A stretch of 64,000 nucleotides of DNA from CAYFWF01 sp964346815 (GCA_964346815.1 CAYFWF010000068.1:1-64000); one strand, 5' to 3'; positions 24,684 to 34,261 are shown, numbered from the stretch's first letter. Notes: a model not told the origin generated them from the letters alone. A program made the numbers and translations.

Positions 24684-26201
24684 ATGGATATCAGAGGGAT
24701 CGATCTGGTCATCGTCATCGCTTATCTTATCGCCATCCCGCTGTTCGGCGTGTATTTTCGAAAATACGTCAAGACCGAGGAGGACTATTTCCTAGCAGGC
24801 AAAATGCTCCCGTGGTGGGTCATCAGCATGTCCATTATCGGCACCAATATCGGCGCCTATGACTACATGGGAGCTGCTGGCGGCGCTTATCGCTTCGGCA
24901 TTGCTCAAGCCAACTACGAATGGATCGGAGCCATCCCTGCCATGGTGCTCTCAGCACTCCTCTTCGTGCCGTATTACTGGAAGGCAGGGGTTTACACAGT
25001 GCCTGAGTTCCTGGGCAAAAGATACAATCTTGCTGTGCGTGTCATCGAGGCCATACTCTGGGGAGCTTTTTTGGCCTGTGTACTGGGAGTATTCTTCTGG
25101 GCGAGCGGATTGATGCTCAATGAATACCTCGGCATTCCGGTAGAGGTCAGCCTCCTGATCACTGCGCTGATTGTGGGAATCTATACCATCACAGGAGGCT
25201 TGGCTGCAGTTGCCATGACCGATGTTGTCCAGCTTCTGGTGATGTTCATCGGCGGCGTTGCCCTTACAGTGCTTGGACTCTGGACTATAGGGGGCTGGTC
25301 AGGTCTTGTGAATGCCATCACACCCAATAATCCAGATCACTTCAAACTTTTCCTCCCGTTGGACAATCCCACTTACCCTTGGCTGGGCATGATCTTCGGA
25401 CTGGCTCTTGTCCTGTCTCCTGCCTGGTGGTGTTGTCACCAGGCGATCATCCAGAGAACCTTGGGGGCGCGCAGCGCATGGGACGCTAAGGCCGGCATGC
25501 TATTCGCTGCATTCCCCAAGATGTTGATTCCGGTCTTGGTCGTCCTGCCGGGCCTTTTAGCCCTTGCACTCAATCCGGGCCTGGTCGGGGCTGACATGGA
25601 CAAGGCCTTTCCCTGGCTGATCAAAAACCTTTTACCTGCGGGACTGGCAGGACTGGTGTTCGCTGCCTTTATGGCAGCTCTTATATCCAGTGTGGATTCC
25701 ACTTTGAACTCTGCTGCGACCCTCTGGACAAGGGACATTTACCAGCGGTTCTTCAAAAAGGATGCTTCGGATAAACACTATCTCAAAGTGGGCCGCATCC
25801 TCACCCTGGTCTTTGTTCTCTGGGCCATTGCATTTGCTCCTGTCACCAAAGAATTCCCGGGTATCTATGTGGCCATGCAAACGTTGCTCTCTATCTTTCA
25901 GGGGCCGACGTTTGCGATCACGCTTTTAGGGATCTATTGGAAGCGGGCCAATCAGTGGGGAGGATTATCCGGGTTGCTTGGAGGAGTGGCTATTTCATCT
26001 TCTCTCTTCTTTATCACCAAATCGAGTTTCCTGTATATTGCCTGGTGGTCGTTTTTAGGTTCTCTTCTCATCACCATCCTTGTCAGCTTGTTGACCAAAC
26101 CAGATCCTTCAGAGAAGTTGGAAGGACTGGTTTACGGTCTGGTGATGAAGGATAAGAACATACAAGATGTTTTGAGTAAAAGGGCAAAAGGAGGGGAATA
26201 A
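24684..26201 (+). CDS. Sodium:solute symporter family (SSS) transporter
   Basis: 505 residues, about 13 membrane segments, beginning IDLVIVIAYLIAIPLFGVYF and the family words YFLAGKMLPWW and GGLAAVAMTDVVQL. SSS proteins import sugars, organic acids, amino acids or polyols with sodium. It lies 38 bases after the oxidoreductase large subunit and two bases before a small membrane gene, so all are probably one operon. The solute could be the substrate or product of the exported molybdenum enzyme. Confidence 0.9.
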   Translation: MDIRGIDLVIVIAYLIAIPLFGVYFRKYVKTEEDYFLAGKMLPWWVISMSIIGTNIGAYDYMGAAGGAYRFGIAQANYEWIGAIPAMVLSALLFVPYYWKAGVYTVPEFLGKRYNLAVRVIEAILWGAFLACVLGVFFWASGLMLNEYLGIPVEVSLLITALIVGIYTITGGLAAVAMTDVVQLLVMFIGGVALTVLGLWTIGGWSGLVNAITPNNPDHFKLFLPLDNPTYPWLGMIFGLALVLSPAWWCCHQAIIQRTLGARSAWDAKAGMLFAAFPKMLIPVLVVLPGLLALALNPGLVGADMDKAFPWLIKNLLPAGLAGLVFAAFMAALISSVDSTLNSAATLWTRDIYQRFFKKDASDKHYLKVGRILTLVFVLWAIAFAPVTKEFPGIYVAMQTLLSIFQGPTFAITLLGIYWKRANQWGGLSGLLGGVAISSSLFFITKSSFLYIAWWSFLGSLLITILVSLLTKPDPSEKLEGLVYGLVMKDKNIQDVLSKRAKGGE

Positions 26202-26202
26202 A

Positions 26203-26406
26203 ATGGCAGAATGGCTGGCTGGCATATCCCTTTCTTGGGGAAAAGTTTTCGCTGCACTCTTTTTTGTCGGTATGATCGTGTGGGCCTGGTTCCGCCCTAG
26301 AAAATATATCTATGAGGATTCGCCGGACGAGAGCCGCTGGAGGGACTTGAGGATTTGGGCGACTGTATTGCTGGGCATCCAGATCGTTCTCTATGCTGTG
26401 TTTTGA
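26203..26406 (+). CDS. Small membrane protein linked to the SSS transporter
   Basis: 67 residues with two membrane segments (VFAALFFVGMIVWAWF and LRIWATVLLGIQIVLYAVF) and a charged connecting loop. It starts two bases after the symporter stop. SSS symporters often have such short partners; a role as accessory subunit is inferred from position only. Confidence 0.7.
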   Translation: MAEWLAGISLSWGKVFAALFFVGMIVWAWFRPRKYIYEDSPDESRWRDLRIWATVLLGIQIVLYAVF

Positions 26407-26422
26407 GATGGAGGAGGAGAAA

Positions 26423-26671
26423 ATGGAGATAGATCGTCAGCAGCAAGAGCCGAAGAAAGAGTTCGAACCGTTGGAGATTATGGGTGTGTTCTGGATCTTT
26501 TTTGGTGCCATCGTTTTGCTGGCCACCTTATTTGTCAGAGGAACAGAGAACGTTCCTCTTGTCAGGGGAGTGATCACCAATGTTATTGCGGGGCTTCTTC
26601 TGCTTGCAGCAGGTGTCCTATCTTTCCTGAAAGGCAGATCCAACAAGCGGCGCAAGAGAAAACAATCCTGA
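26423..26671 (+). CDS. Small two-helix membrane protein
   Basis: 82 residues from the ATG preceded by GGAGGAGA; earlier in-frame starts at 26393 and 26408 overlap the previous gene or this ribosome site. It has a hydrophilic acidic N-terminus, two membrane helices (FWIFFGAIVLLATLFV and VITNVIAGLLLLAAGVL), and a very basic end (RSNKRRKRKQS). It is the last of the symporter-linked small genes; function unknown. Confidence 0.7.
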   Translation: MEIDRQQQEPKKEFEPLEIMGVFWIFFGAIVLLATLFVRGTENVPLVRGVITNVIAGLLLLAAGVLSFLKGRSNKRRKRKQS

Positions 26672-26693
26672 GCTGCTCGTAGGTCCGTATCTT

Positions 26694-27224
26694 ATGTTTG
26701 TCGTCCCCAAAATTTCAAAACAGGAAGCCGCAGATATATTCTCCCAGAAAAAGAAATTCTCTCTTTCAAATCTGAAGAAAGCATCCCTTTCTGTCGAAAA
26801 GGTGGAGCTCGTCTTTTTGCCTTTCTACCTTTTCGATGTCTTGGTGGAGCTTCCTCATAAACAAAAGGTCACACTTTCAGTGGACGGACTTCTGGGCCAT
26901 TCTGTTTTTTTTGTCAAAGATGATCTGGAGCTTGAAAGCGGCACGAAAAAAACAGTCTGCAGATTTGAACTCTCAGAGAGAGAGGCCGAAAAAATTGTCA
27001 TGAGCGAATACAGAGCTTTTCTTCTGGAACATGGGCTGAGGACGAGGAGTGTGCCCCGGGCAGAAAAAATTTCCGGGGGGAGGAAAATTTTCTATCCCTT
27101 CTGGATCGGCTATTTTACCAAAAAAGGGCGGTATGATTTTATCGCCTTGGATGCCGTATCCGGGGAAATCCAGGGAATCAAAATGCGGAAAGTCTTTCTG
27201 AAAGCTTTCCGCTTATTGACATGA
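26694..27224 (+). CDS. Conserved-looking hypothetical protein
   Basis: 176 residues without a signal peptide or membrane helix. It has an N-terminal basic region, central beta-strand-like segments (VELVFLPFYLFDVLVEL) and a second similar motif (KIFYPFWIGYFTKKGRYDFI) followed by ALDAVSGEI. The repeated P-F/W-Y pattern resembles proteins that carry a W-P-Y core in membrane-associated hypotheticals, but I do not recognise a named family. It is 22 bases after the small membrane gene, probably the last gene of that operon. Confidence 0.65.
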   Translation: MFVVPKISKQEAADIFSQKKKFSLSNLKKASLSVEKVELVFLPFYLFDVLVELPHKQKVTLSVDGLLGHSVFFVKDDLELESGTKKTVCRFELSEREAEKIVMSEYRAFLLEHGLRTRSVPRAEKISGGRKIFYPFWIGYFTKKGRYDFIALDAVSGEIQGIKMRKVFLKAFRLLT

Positions 27225-27259
27225 TTCGTACGGGGAAATTGATTTTAAACAGCCGTCCA

Positions 27260-27439
27260 TCAGGGCGCTGCGGGGATATTCGGTGCAACGGACACGACCT
27301 TGGTGATAACCCGGCAGTTTGCCGCCTTGCCTGATCGAAACACCTCCATGATACAGGTGCTGCAGGTGATCAGATTGAATCCGACCGCTGAGATCAAGAT
27401 GGCTGCCAGGAAGATGGCGATCTTTATTCTGAATTTCAT
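27260..27439 (-). CDS. Small exported or membrane peptide
   Basis: 59 residues from the ATG preceded by AAGGAGAT; the longer frame to 27556 has no ribosome site. A hydrophobic N-terminal segment (FRIKIAIFLAAILISAVGF) leads to a short tail with four Cys in CSTC..C style spacing. It is convergent with the preceding operon. No family is recognised. Confidence 0.5.
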   Translation of the reverse strand: MKFRIKIAIFLAAILISAVGFNLITCSTCIMEVFRSGKAANCRVITKVVSVAPNIPAAP

Positions 27440-27711
27440 GATTTTATATCTCCTTTCCCATCCCCCATCTATATATACGTAAAAAATCCGAAAAGGATTC
27501 ACCCTATAGAATTTTTCATCAATTTTATCCACTGGTATCGGGATCGGGACCATCAATAGGCTTCATTTCATTCACTGCATTGGATCGCCATGTCGTTCTT
27601 CTCCTTGGGATGACAGAGAAGTTAATCTGTTCCAGATAGACAGTATTCAATTGTATGGGGTTGCGGAGGCATATTGCATAGGAGCACAAAATATTGCTAT
27701 AAGAAGGGAGA

Positions 27712-28119
27712 ATGTATGCCTTTTTGAATGTCTTCTTTTTCGTTTTTCATACCTGTATCATTCTGTTCAATACCTTGGGTTGGATCTGGAAAAAAACGAG
27801 ACTTGCCAACTTGCTTCTCCTTACGCTGACCGCCTTTTCCTGGTTTTTCCTTGGAATCTGGTATGGATTCGGCTACTGTCCTTCTACGGACTGGCATTGG
27901 CAGGTGAGGATGAAATTGGGTATATATGATATGCAGACATCTTATCTCGAATTTTTATTCGAGACATTCAGCGGCATGGATGTCAGCCGGTCTCTGGTCG
28001 ATGTTTTTGCTGTTGTCTTTCTTGTGGCTGCGTTTTGTGCTTCGATTGTCTTGAATGTCAGAGACTGGAAACGGCAGAGGTCTGCGAAGATCAAAAGGGG
28101 AGATGAGCATGATGAATAG
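27712..28119 (+). CDS. DUF2784 membrane protein
   Basis: 135 residues with about four membrane helices (FFFVFHTCIILFNTLGWIW, LLLLTLTAFSWFFLGIWYG, a C-terminal FAVVFLVAAFCASIVL). It carries the DUF2784 hallmark CPSTDWHWQVRMKLG. An ATG a few bases after AGGGAGA starts it. Function is not established for the family. The end overlaps the start of the broken DUF5107 gene at 28109. Confidence 0.8.
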   Translation: MYAFLNVFFFVFHTCIILFNTLGWIWKKTRLANLLLLTLTAFSWFFLGIWYGFGYCPSTDWHWQVRMKLGIYDMQTSYLEFLFETFSGMDVSRSLVDVFAVVFLVAAFCASIVLNVRDWKRQRSAKIKRGDEHDE

Positions 28120-29098
28120 GCTGAAAATATTCTGCATGAGCGGACTGATTTAGGGACTGCTGGTCTCTTTTTTTTGGCCCATCCCTTTGAATGCTTCATC
28201 TCGAGTAAAAGTCTGGGAGGAGTCCCTGATCATTCCGACCTATCTGACAGGTGAGCCCGAAAGGTTTCCCATCTTCTACAGCGGACGTGCGTATCAAGGA
28301 GCGAAAGGGCCTGTCTATCCCTATCCCATGCTGGATAAACTGACAGACGTCCGGGAAAACAAGGCCTACAAAGCCCTCTACTTGGAAAATGACTGCATCA
28401 GGATCTGTGTGCTTCCCGAGGTCGGAGGAAGGATTTTCTCAGCCCTCGATAAGACCAATAATTACGATTTTTTCTACCGCCAGCATGTCATAAAGCCTGC
28501 GCTCATCGGGATGTTGGGAGCCTGGATTTCAGGAGGAGTGGAGTGGAACTTTCCGCATCATCACAGAGCCACGTCTTTTATGCCTGTGGATTACACTTTG
28601 ACAGAAAATAAGGACGGAAGCAAGACCATTTGGGTGAGGGAGACAGAAATCCGTCACCGGACCAAATGGGCCGTCGGACTGACTCTCCATCCTGACAGGT
28701 CCTATATTGAAGCCACGGTCAGACTTTTCAACCGTACGCCCTTTGTCCATTCCATGTTGTACTGGGCGAATGTGGCCGTCCATGCGTCCGAAGATTATCA
28801 GATTATCTTTCCGCCGAGCACAGAATTTGCTGCATTTCACGGAAAAAACCAGTTTTCGCACTGGCCGATTTCCACAGAGGTCTTTAACCGTGTGGATTAC
28901 ACCAGAGGAGTGGACGTCAGCTGGTATAAAAACCATCCGGCACGCACTTCCTTTTTTGCCTGGGATTGTGAAGAGGATTTTCTTGCGGGTTACGACCATG
29001 GAAAAAAAGCCGGGGTCGAGTTCGAAAAGGCCCGGGAGTTCGACATCAATCACCTCTGGGCAAAGCATTATCTTTCGGTGATAGACATTCAGGAATGA
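28109..29098 (+). pseudogene. Broken DUF5107-type exported protein gene
   Basis: The natural start is at 28109 (ATGATGAATAGG...), which begins a signal peptide (MMNRLKIFCMSGLI). Codon 15 is TAG at 28151-28153, and the frame then continues GLLVSFFWPIPLNASS into the mature domain. That domain matches the N-terminal sugar-binding-like part of DUF5107 proteins (LPEVGGRIFSALDKTNNYDF, EWNFPHHHRA). The protein stops after FDINHLWAKHYLSVIDIQE, which looks like the far C-terminus of the family. The long TPR part in between is missing. A stop in the signal peptide and an internal deletion make this a pseudogene. An alternative GTG/ATG start downstream would give a 303-residue unexported form. Confidence 0.75.
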
Positions 29099-29192
29099 GC
29101 CGATCGCGTGAAAAAGGGTGTTCCTGGGGCTTCCGCGATTTTTGTCTCCGGGGAAGTTTTATGATAAATTTGCAGGCCAACTGGAAAATGAA

Positions 29193-31226
29193 TTGAGAAA
29201 AGCCGTTTTTGTCTTTTTATCCGTGCCGCTTTTTTCTCTGTTTCTTTTCGGTCAATGGCAGTCGAAACATACGCGTGCCTTAAAAATAACCGTGCCCATC
29301 CATGTAGATGGACGTTTGGACGAAGCGGTATGGGCAGAGGCTCCGGAAGCGGGGAATTTTATCCAGCTTCAACCGGAAAAGGGAAAACCTGCATCTGAGA
29401 AAACCATTGTCAGAGTCCTGTATGATGAAAGCCGTGTTTATTTTGGCTTCTGGTGCTATGACTCTGAGCCTCAGAAGATTGCTGCCAGCATGACCAAGAG
29501 AGATGAGGATATTCGGTCGGATGATTCCGTGTACGTGCTCCTCGATACCTTTCATGACAGAAGAAGCTGCTATTATGTGGCCACGAATCTCCTGGGAACC
29601 CAATGGGATGGACGGATCACTGAAAACGGACGAACCTTTGACTCGACCTGGGATGGAATATGGAAATCAGCGGCACAAAGAACTGATTTTGGATGGACGG
29701 CTGAGTTTGCTGTCGAGCTGAGCGGAATCAAGTACGAACCCGGAAAGGACAAGACTTGGGGATTGAGTTTAGGGCGGGGAATTCCTAGAAAACTGGAGTA
29801 CAGTTTTTGGACCGGGCCCTTGGAATCTCCCTATAAAGTCTCGTTGTTCGGCGAGTTGAGGGGGCTCGATCTGGAGAAAGCAGAGAAAAAGATACAGATC
29901 ATTCCCTATGTCCTCTCTAAGTTAGAGGAGAAGAAGTCCGCTGTCGCGGAAGCCGGTCTGGATGTCCGGTACGCCTTTTCTCAGATGGTCTCGGGCAATT
30001 TGACCGTCAATCCGGATTTTGCCACTGTCGAGGCTGATCAGGAGGAGATCAACCTGACTCGTTATGAGCTTTTCCTCCCAGAGAAAAGAAACTTTTTCCT
30101 GGAGGGGAGCGAGATTTATCAACAGCGCATCCGGTTGTTCTACTCGAGAAGGATTTCCGATATCTATGGAGGGGCCAAAGTCTACGGAAAATCTGGAGGA
30201 TACGAATTCCAGGGACTCAGCGCTCAGACCAAAGACGACGAAGAAAGAGGAGAGGAGAGTGCCAATTTCACGATCTTCCGGCTCAAGAGAGACGTCATGA
30301 AGTCCTCCAATATCGGATTCATCGCTGCCAATAAATGGATCAACGGGAAAAATTGGGGAACGGCCGGAATCGATACGGCTCTTTACTTTACAGATACATT
30401 CAAGTTCACCGGTCAATTCGCTCTGAGTTATGGCGATCACAGCTCAGATAACATCGCTTTTTTTCTCCGGCCGAGCTACGATTCAACCACCTTTCATATC
30501 CATCTGCGTTACACTCAGATAGGAAGAAATTTTGCAGAGAATGTCAACAAAGTGGGTTTTATCCGGGATGACAACCGGAGAGAACTGGATTCAGCCATAG
30601 AAAAAACATTTTACCCTAGAAAGTGGGGGCTGGAGAGAATTGCGTACGAATCTAACTATAACATCTATTGGGGCCTGGATGGGACTTTACGCAGTTGGAA
30701 GATCGACCAGGAGATAAATTTCGACTTAAAAAATAAGTTGTCCCTCACTGCTGAGCACCACGAGGAATTCAAGCTTTTCGAGAAAGAATTCCGGAATCGT
30801 CAGAACGAGGTTGAGGTCGGATATAACACCAGGGAGTGGCAGTCTGCTTCTCTTGCCTATAGTTTCGGACGGAATTTCGACAGGAATTTCTATCTCGTAG
30901 AAGGGGATGCCAATTTTAAGTTGACCGAAGATCTCTCCATTTCTTATGGTTTGGAACGGGTGATTTTTGATCCAGATCCCGAAAACGACAGCACCTGGAT
31001 CCATGTGATCCGAGCCACGAATTATTTCACCAATGATCTGTTCCTAAAACTCTTCTTTCAGGTCAACACTTTGATAGATAAGCAGAATGTCCAGATTCTC
31101 TTTGTCTACCGCTTTCAACCGCCATTTGGCTCCGTACAATTGGCTTACCAGAAAGGAACCGGAGAATTCGGCGAGAAAGGAGTCCAGGGCCACACATTGT
31201 TTTTAAAATTTGCCTATATGTTCTAG
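29193..31226 (+). CDS. Outer-membrane protein with CBM9-like N-terminal domain (DUF5916 type)
   Basis: 677 residues from a TTG start that gives a proper signal peptide (RKAVFVFLSVPLFSLFLFG). An in-frame GTG at 29118 would add 25 residues. Residues about 25-215 form a CBM9-like carbohydrate-binding domain (IHVDGRLDEAVWAEAPE, YVLLDTFHDRRSCYYVATN, GWTAEFAVELSGIKY). The rest is rich in alternating strands and ends LFLKFAYMF, an outer-membrane barrel signature. Related DUF5916 proteins are thought to bind or import polymer fragments, but the ligand is unknown. The gene follows the broken DUF5107 gene. Confidence 0.8.
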   Translation: MRKAVFVFLSVPLFSLFLFGQWQSKHTRALKITVPIHVDGRLDEAVWAEAPEAGNFIQLQPEKGKPASEKTIVRVLYDESRVYFGFWCYDSEPQKIAASMTKRDEDIRSDDSVYVLLDTFHDRRSCYYVATNLLGTQWDGRITENGRTFDSTWDGIWKSAAQRTDFGWTAEFAVELSGIKYEPGKDKTWGLSLGRGIPRKLEYSFWTGPLESPYKVSLFGELRGLDLEKAEKKIQIIPYVLSKLEEKKSAVAEAGLDVRYAFSQMVSGNLTVNPDFATVEADQEEINLTRYELFLPEKRNFFLEGSEIYQQRIRLFYSRRISDIYGGAKVYGKSGGYEFQGLSAQTKDDEERGEESANFTIFRLKRDVMKSSNIGFIAANKWINGKNWGTAGIDTALYFTDTFKFTGQFALSYGDHSSDNIAFFLRPSYDSTTFHIHLRYTQIGRNFAENVNKVGFIRDDNRRELDSAIEKTFYPRKWGLERIAYESNYNIYWGLDGTLRSWKIDQEINFDLKNKLSLTAEHHEEFKLFEKEFRNRQNEVEVGYNTREWQSASLAYSFGRNFDRNFYLVEGDANFKLTEDLSISYGLERVIFDPDPENDSTWIHVIRATNYFTNDLFLKLFFQVNTLIDKQNVQILFVYRFQPPFGSVQLAYQKGTGEFGEKGVQGHTLFLKFAYMF

Positions 31227-31237
31227 CATAAGAAGAT

Positions 31238-32236
31238 ATGAGAATCGAGCACCTTAAGGAATTCGGAAAATTCATGAGGTTGCGGAAGCAGTGGAATACT
31301 CTTCTTTCCCGCTCTGAGCAAAACACGATTTTCCTCACGCACCAATGGTTTGAAGCCTGGTGGCGCAGTTTTGGGCAGGAATATGAAATCGGAATTCTCT
31401 TGGCCAGGGAGGATGCCGGCAGTCTTGTCGGCATCGCCCCTTTAATGTCTTCCGAAGACGGACTGTATTTTATGGCTAGCCCTGAAGTCACCGACTATTG
31501 TGATTTTATCACTGATGCAGATAGATGCGATCAATTCTACGAACTTCTGATGGATTATTTCCAGGAGCATTATGCGCACATAAAGAACGCTGATTTCATA
31601 AACATCCCGTCTGCCTCTCCTACTCTGGTCACCTTACCCCGCGTCGCACCTGAGAGAAATTTCACCTGTGAAATTTCTGAATGTGAAGCCGCTCCGATTC
31701 TGACCCTTCCCCGCTCATACGATACATACCTTGGCAGTCTCGATAGAAAAAATCGTCATGAACTGCGCCGGAAACTGCGGAAGTTGAAATCTTCGGGACA
31801 GGTCAGCATCCGAAGGAAGACAGATCCCCAGGAATTGAACGCTGCCATTCAAGACTTTATCCTTCTTCATCGTGAGAGTAGTCCCCCCAAGCAGGAATTC
31901 TGGAAGAAGGAGGGGATGACTGATTTTTTTAGGATTTTGATACACCTCTTTTCTGCCGAGCGGTGGGTGGAGGTGAATCTTCTCCATTTCAAGGGAAAAA
32001 TGATCGCCGGACTTTTGAACTTCGTGTATGCGGACACTCTCTATCTGTATAATGCAGCTTTTGACAGAGAATTTTTCTCTTTTAGTCCGGGATTTATCCT
32101 GTTCAATCACTCCATCAAGCAAGCCATTGAAGAGGATAAGAAAATGGCAGACTTTTTGAGGGGAAGGGAAAAATATAAGTATTTTTTTGGCGCAAAAGAC
32201 AGTAAAATATATAGATTATCATTGACAAGGAATTAA
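31238..32236 (+). CDS. FemAB/CelD-like N-acyltransferase (GNAT fold)
   Basis: 332 residues of the Acetyltransf_6 (CelD/BcsL) type. Family words are FLTHQWFEAWWRSFG, SLVGIAPLM, and the C-terminal half with YLGSLDRKNRHELRRKLRKL and GFILFNHSIKQAIEED, ending in the typical F.RG..KYKY.F. These enzymes transfer acyl or aminoacyl groups to amino sugars or peptides. The gene starts 11 bases after the outer-membrane protein gene and ends eight bases before an MshA-like glycosyltransferase, with which it is probably co-expressed. The amino-group acceptor may be the product of that enzyme after deacetylation. Confidence 0.8.
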   Translation: MRIEHLKEFGKFMRLRKQWNTLLSRSEQNTIFLTHQWFEAWWRSFGQEYEIGILLAREDAGSLVGIAPLMSSEDGLYFMASPEVTDYCDFITDADRCDQFYELLMDYFQEHYAHIKNADFINIPSASPTLVTLPRVAPERNFTCEISECEAAPILTLPRSYDTYLGSLDRKNRHELRRKLRKLKSSGQVSIRRKTDPQELNAAIQDFILLHRESSPPKQEFWKKEGMTDFFRILIHLFSAERWVEVNLLHFKGKMIAGLLNFVYADTLYLYNAAFDREFFSFSPGFILFNHSIKQAIEEDKKMADFLRGREKYKYFFGAKDSKIYRLSLTRN

Positions 32237-32243
32237 CCGAAAA

Positions 32244-33527
32244 GTGAAGATCTGCACCATTAGCTTTCACAGCTGTCCCTATTCGCAGTTGGGCGGAAAC
32301 GGCAGCGGCGGTATGAGCGTGTATTTGAAGGAACTGACATCCACTCTTGCCGATTTGTCTTCTGTCAGAATCGATATATTCACACGTGCCCAGATGCCTG
32401 TATGTGTGGAGACAAAACATGTATCTCCCCAGATTCGTGTCGTTCAATTAAAAGGCGGTCCGGAACATCCCATTGACCGGCAAGATTTATATGAATTCAT
32501 TCCAGAATTCTCGGAGAATCTGAAGGATTTCATTCTTCGACATAAGGAACGCTACGATATTGTCCATTCTCACTACTGGCTTTCCGGATTGGCAGGTGGA
32601 TACATCAAGCATAAGCTGGGAATTCCGCTCGTTCACACCTATCACACTCTCGGTTACATGAAGAGAAGAATGTTGGATCAAAGGGAGCACCGCTGCCGGA
32701 CTCAGTCAGAGCAGCATCTCGCTCACACCTCGGATATCCTGATATCTCCTTCCAGAGAGGAAAAGGAGAGTCTGATTAAAGAGTATGGGATATCGCCTCA
32801 GAAAGTGAAGGTTGTATACCCAGGTGTCAATCGCAGGCTTTTCTATCCTGTTCATTACCTGGGCCTCCGGAAGAAGATAAAATGCAAAAGTGAAGATTTC
32901 GTTCTCCTTTATGTAGGGAGGATAGAACCGGTTAAAGGTCTCCCGACGGTGATCGGTTCTTTAGAATTTCTGAGAGAAAGAAAACCGGAGCTTTTCAACA
33001 GAGTTAAACTGCTCGTTGTCGGAGGAGGAAACAAAGAAGAGGAGTTAGCCTTGAATAAGGAGGCTGTAAGGATTATCAAATTAGTCAGTCAGAAGGGCCT
33101 CCAAGATAAGGTGGTATTTTTAGGATCGGTCGACCAGCCTCAGCTTAAAAGATATTACTCAGCCGCGGACGCTCTGGTGGTGCCCTCTCTTTACGAGTCA
33201 TTCGGTCTCGTGACGGTGGAAGCTTTAGCCTGTGGAACCCCAGTAATCGTGTCTAAAGTCGGAAAGATGAAAACCATCGTAAAGGAAGGGAAAAACGGGA
33301 TATCTTTCCTTCCGAATAATCCAATCTCCCTCTCCAACAGCTTGGATCACTTTCTTGTTCATAGGAAGCGGTTCTGGAGCAGAGAGTCGATACGAGAAGA
33401 TATAATTCGGAGATTTTCCTGGGAAAAAACCGCAGAAGAAACCTACAAATTATTCATGCGTCTTATCGAGAAAAACTCTTGTCCTACCACCATATTTCAA
33501 CCTGGTGGAAGCCTTCAGCAAGCTTGA
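32244..33527 (+). CDS. MshA-like group-1/GT4 glycosyltransferase
   Basis: 427 residues starting with GTG. It closely follows the layout of MshA and sucrose-phosphate-synthase-like GT4 enzymes: N-terminal glycine-rich GGNGSGGMSVYLKEL, then IDIFTRAQ, YDIVHSHYWLSG, PLVHTYHTLG. The C-terminal nucleotide-sugar domain has YVGRIEPVKGLPTV and the E-x7-E motif ESFGLVTVEALACGTPVI. MshA joins N-acetylglucosamine from UDP-GlcNAc to inositol phosphate in mycothiol synthesis. The specific substrates here are not shown. Its 3' end overlaps the convergent deacetylase gene by 44 bases. Confidence 0.85.
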   Translation: MKICTISFHSCPYSQLGGNGSGGMSVYLKELTSTLADLSSVRIDIFTRAQMPVCVETKHVSPQIRVVQLKGGPEHPIDRQDLYEFIPEFSENLKDFILRHKERYDIVHSHYWLSGLAGGYIKHKLGIPLVHTYHTLGYMKRRMLDQREHRCRTQSEQHLAHTSDILISPSREEKESLIKEYGISPQKVKVVYPGVNRRLFYPVHYLGLRKKIKCKSEDFVLLYVGRIEPVKGLPTVIGSLEFLRERKPELFNRVKLLVVGGGNKEEELALNKEAVRIIKLVSQKGLQDKVVFLGSVDQPQLKRYYSAADALVVPSLYESFGLVTVEALACGTPVIVSKVGKMKTIVKEGKNGISFLPNNPISLSNSLDHFLVHRKRFWSRESIREDIIRRFSWEKTAEETYKLFMRLIEKNSCPTTIFQPGGSLQQA

Positions 33528-34191
33528 AATTCTCGCCTTCCGCCATGTCCTTGGCCCTTTGGCAAAGCCATTTTTCCATCTCAGACTTGAAAGGCTCCTT
33601 GATTTGGCTTTTGTGGCAGCTCAATGCTTTCACTTTCAGCTCGAACGTCTCGGTGATATCCGAACGAAAGTTGATGTCTGGATCTTCTGGTGCCCAAAGC
33701 CAGACCTCTTTTACCTTATGGGGATGGATGCTTTTTTTGATCAAATCGGGATAGGCCCACACGTCCCGGGCATAAGGAAAGACCGCATCTAAAACCACTC
33801 TTCCCACAATTCTGTGATCTCTGTGCCACACATACCGGCGATAGGGATCTGCTGTTATCACAACTTCTGGCCTGTGAGTTCTGATCTGTCTGACGATTTC
33901 TTTGCGAAATTCGGGGGTATCCTCGAGTGTCTGATCCGGGTGGCGGAGGAAGATCACTTCTCGGACGCCCAAAATATCTGCTGCTGCGAGCTGTTCCTTT
34001 TCTCTGATCTTGGCGAGCTCGTGAGGAAGTACATGAATGTCGTCTGATCCCTTGTCTCCGTTTGTAACAACCACATAGACGACGGATTTACCCTGTTGGA
34101 TGAGTTTGGCCACTGTCCCTGATGCCCCGAATTCCGCATCATCCGGATGCGGAGTGAAGACCACTATATCGGCTTTCTTCTTATCCTTCAT
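33484..34191 (-). CDS. PIG-L/LmbE-family N-deacetylase (MshB/BshB-like)
   Basis: 235 residues, cytoplasmic. The zinc-binding HPDDAEFGASG motif is at about 15-25 and the second His group is at WHRDHRIVGR near 130. VTNGDKGSDD lies between. PIG-L deacetylases remove acetyl from GlcNAc-linked intermediates (MshB, BshB, PIG-L). The gene is convergent with the MshA-like gene and divergent from the double-GNAT gene, all within 3 kb, which suggests a joint pathway. Confidence 0.88.
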   Translation of the reverse strand: MKDKKKADIVVFTPHPDDAEFGASGTVAKLIQQGKSVVYVVVTNGDKGSDDIHVLPHELAKIREKEQLAAADILGVREVIFLRHPDQTLEDTPEFRKEIVRQIRTHRPEVVITADPYRRYVWHRDHRIVGRVVLDAVFPYARDVWAYPDLIKKSIHPHKVKEVWLWAPEDPDINFRSDITETFELKVKALSCHKSQIKEPFKSEMEKWLCQRAKDMAEGENFKLAEGFHQVEIWW

Positions 34192-34261
34192 ATTGTTTCC
34201 TTGTCAAAACAGTGTGTCCGAAATTGTATAATATAATCTTCTCTGATACAATTCTTCAACA
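34192..34261. promoter_or_regulatory. Divergent promoter region of the deacetylase and double-GNAT genes
   Basis: Seventy bases separate the two starts. On the + strand a consensus TATAAT lies at about 34228-34233, with TTGTCA upstream at a long 20-base spacing. The A/T-rich core could serve both directions. No ribosome site is evident before the GNAT start. Confidence 0.4.
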
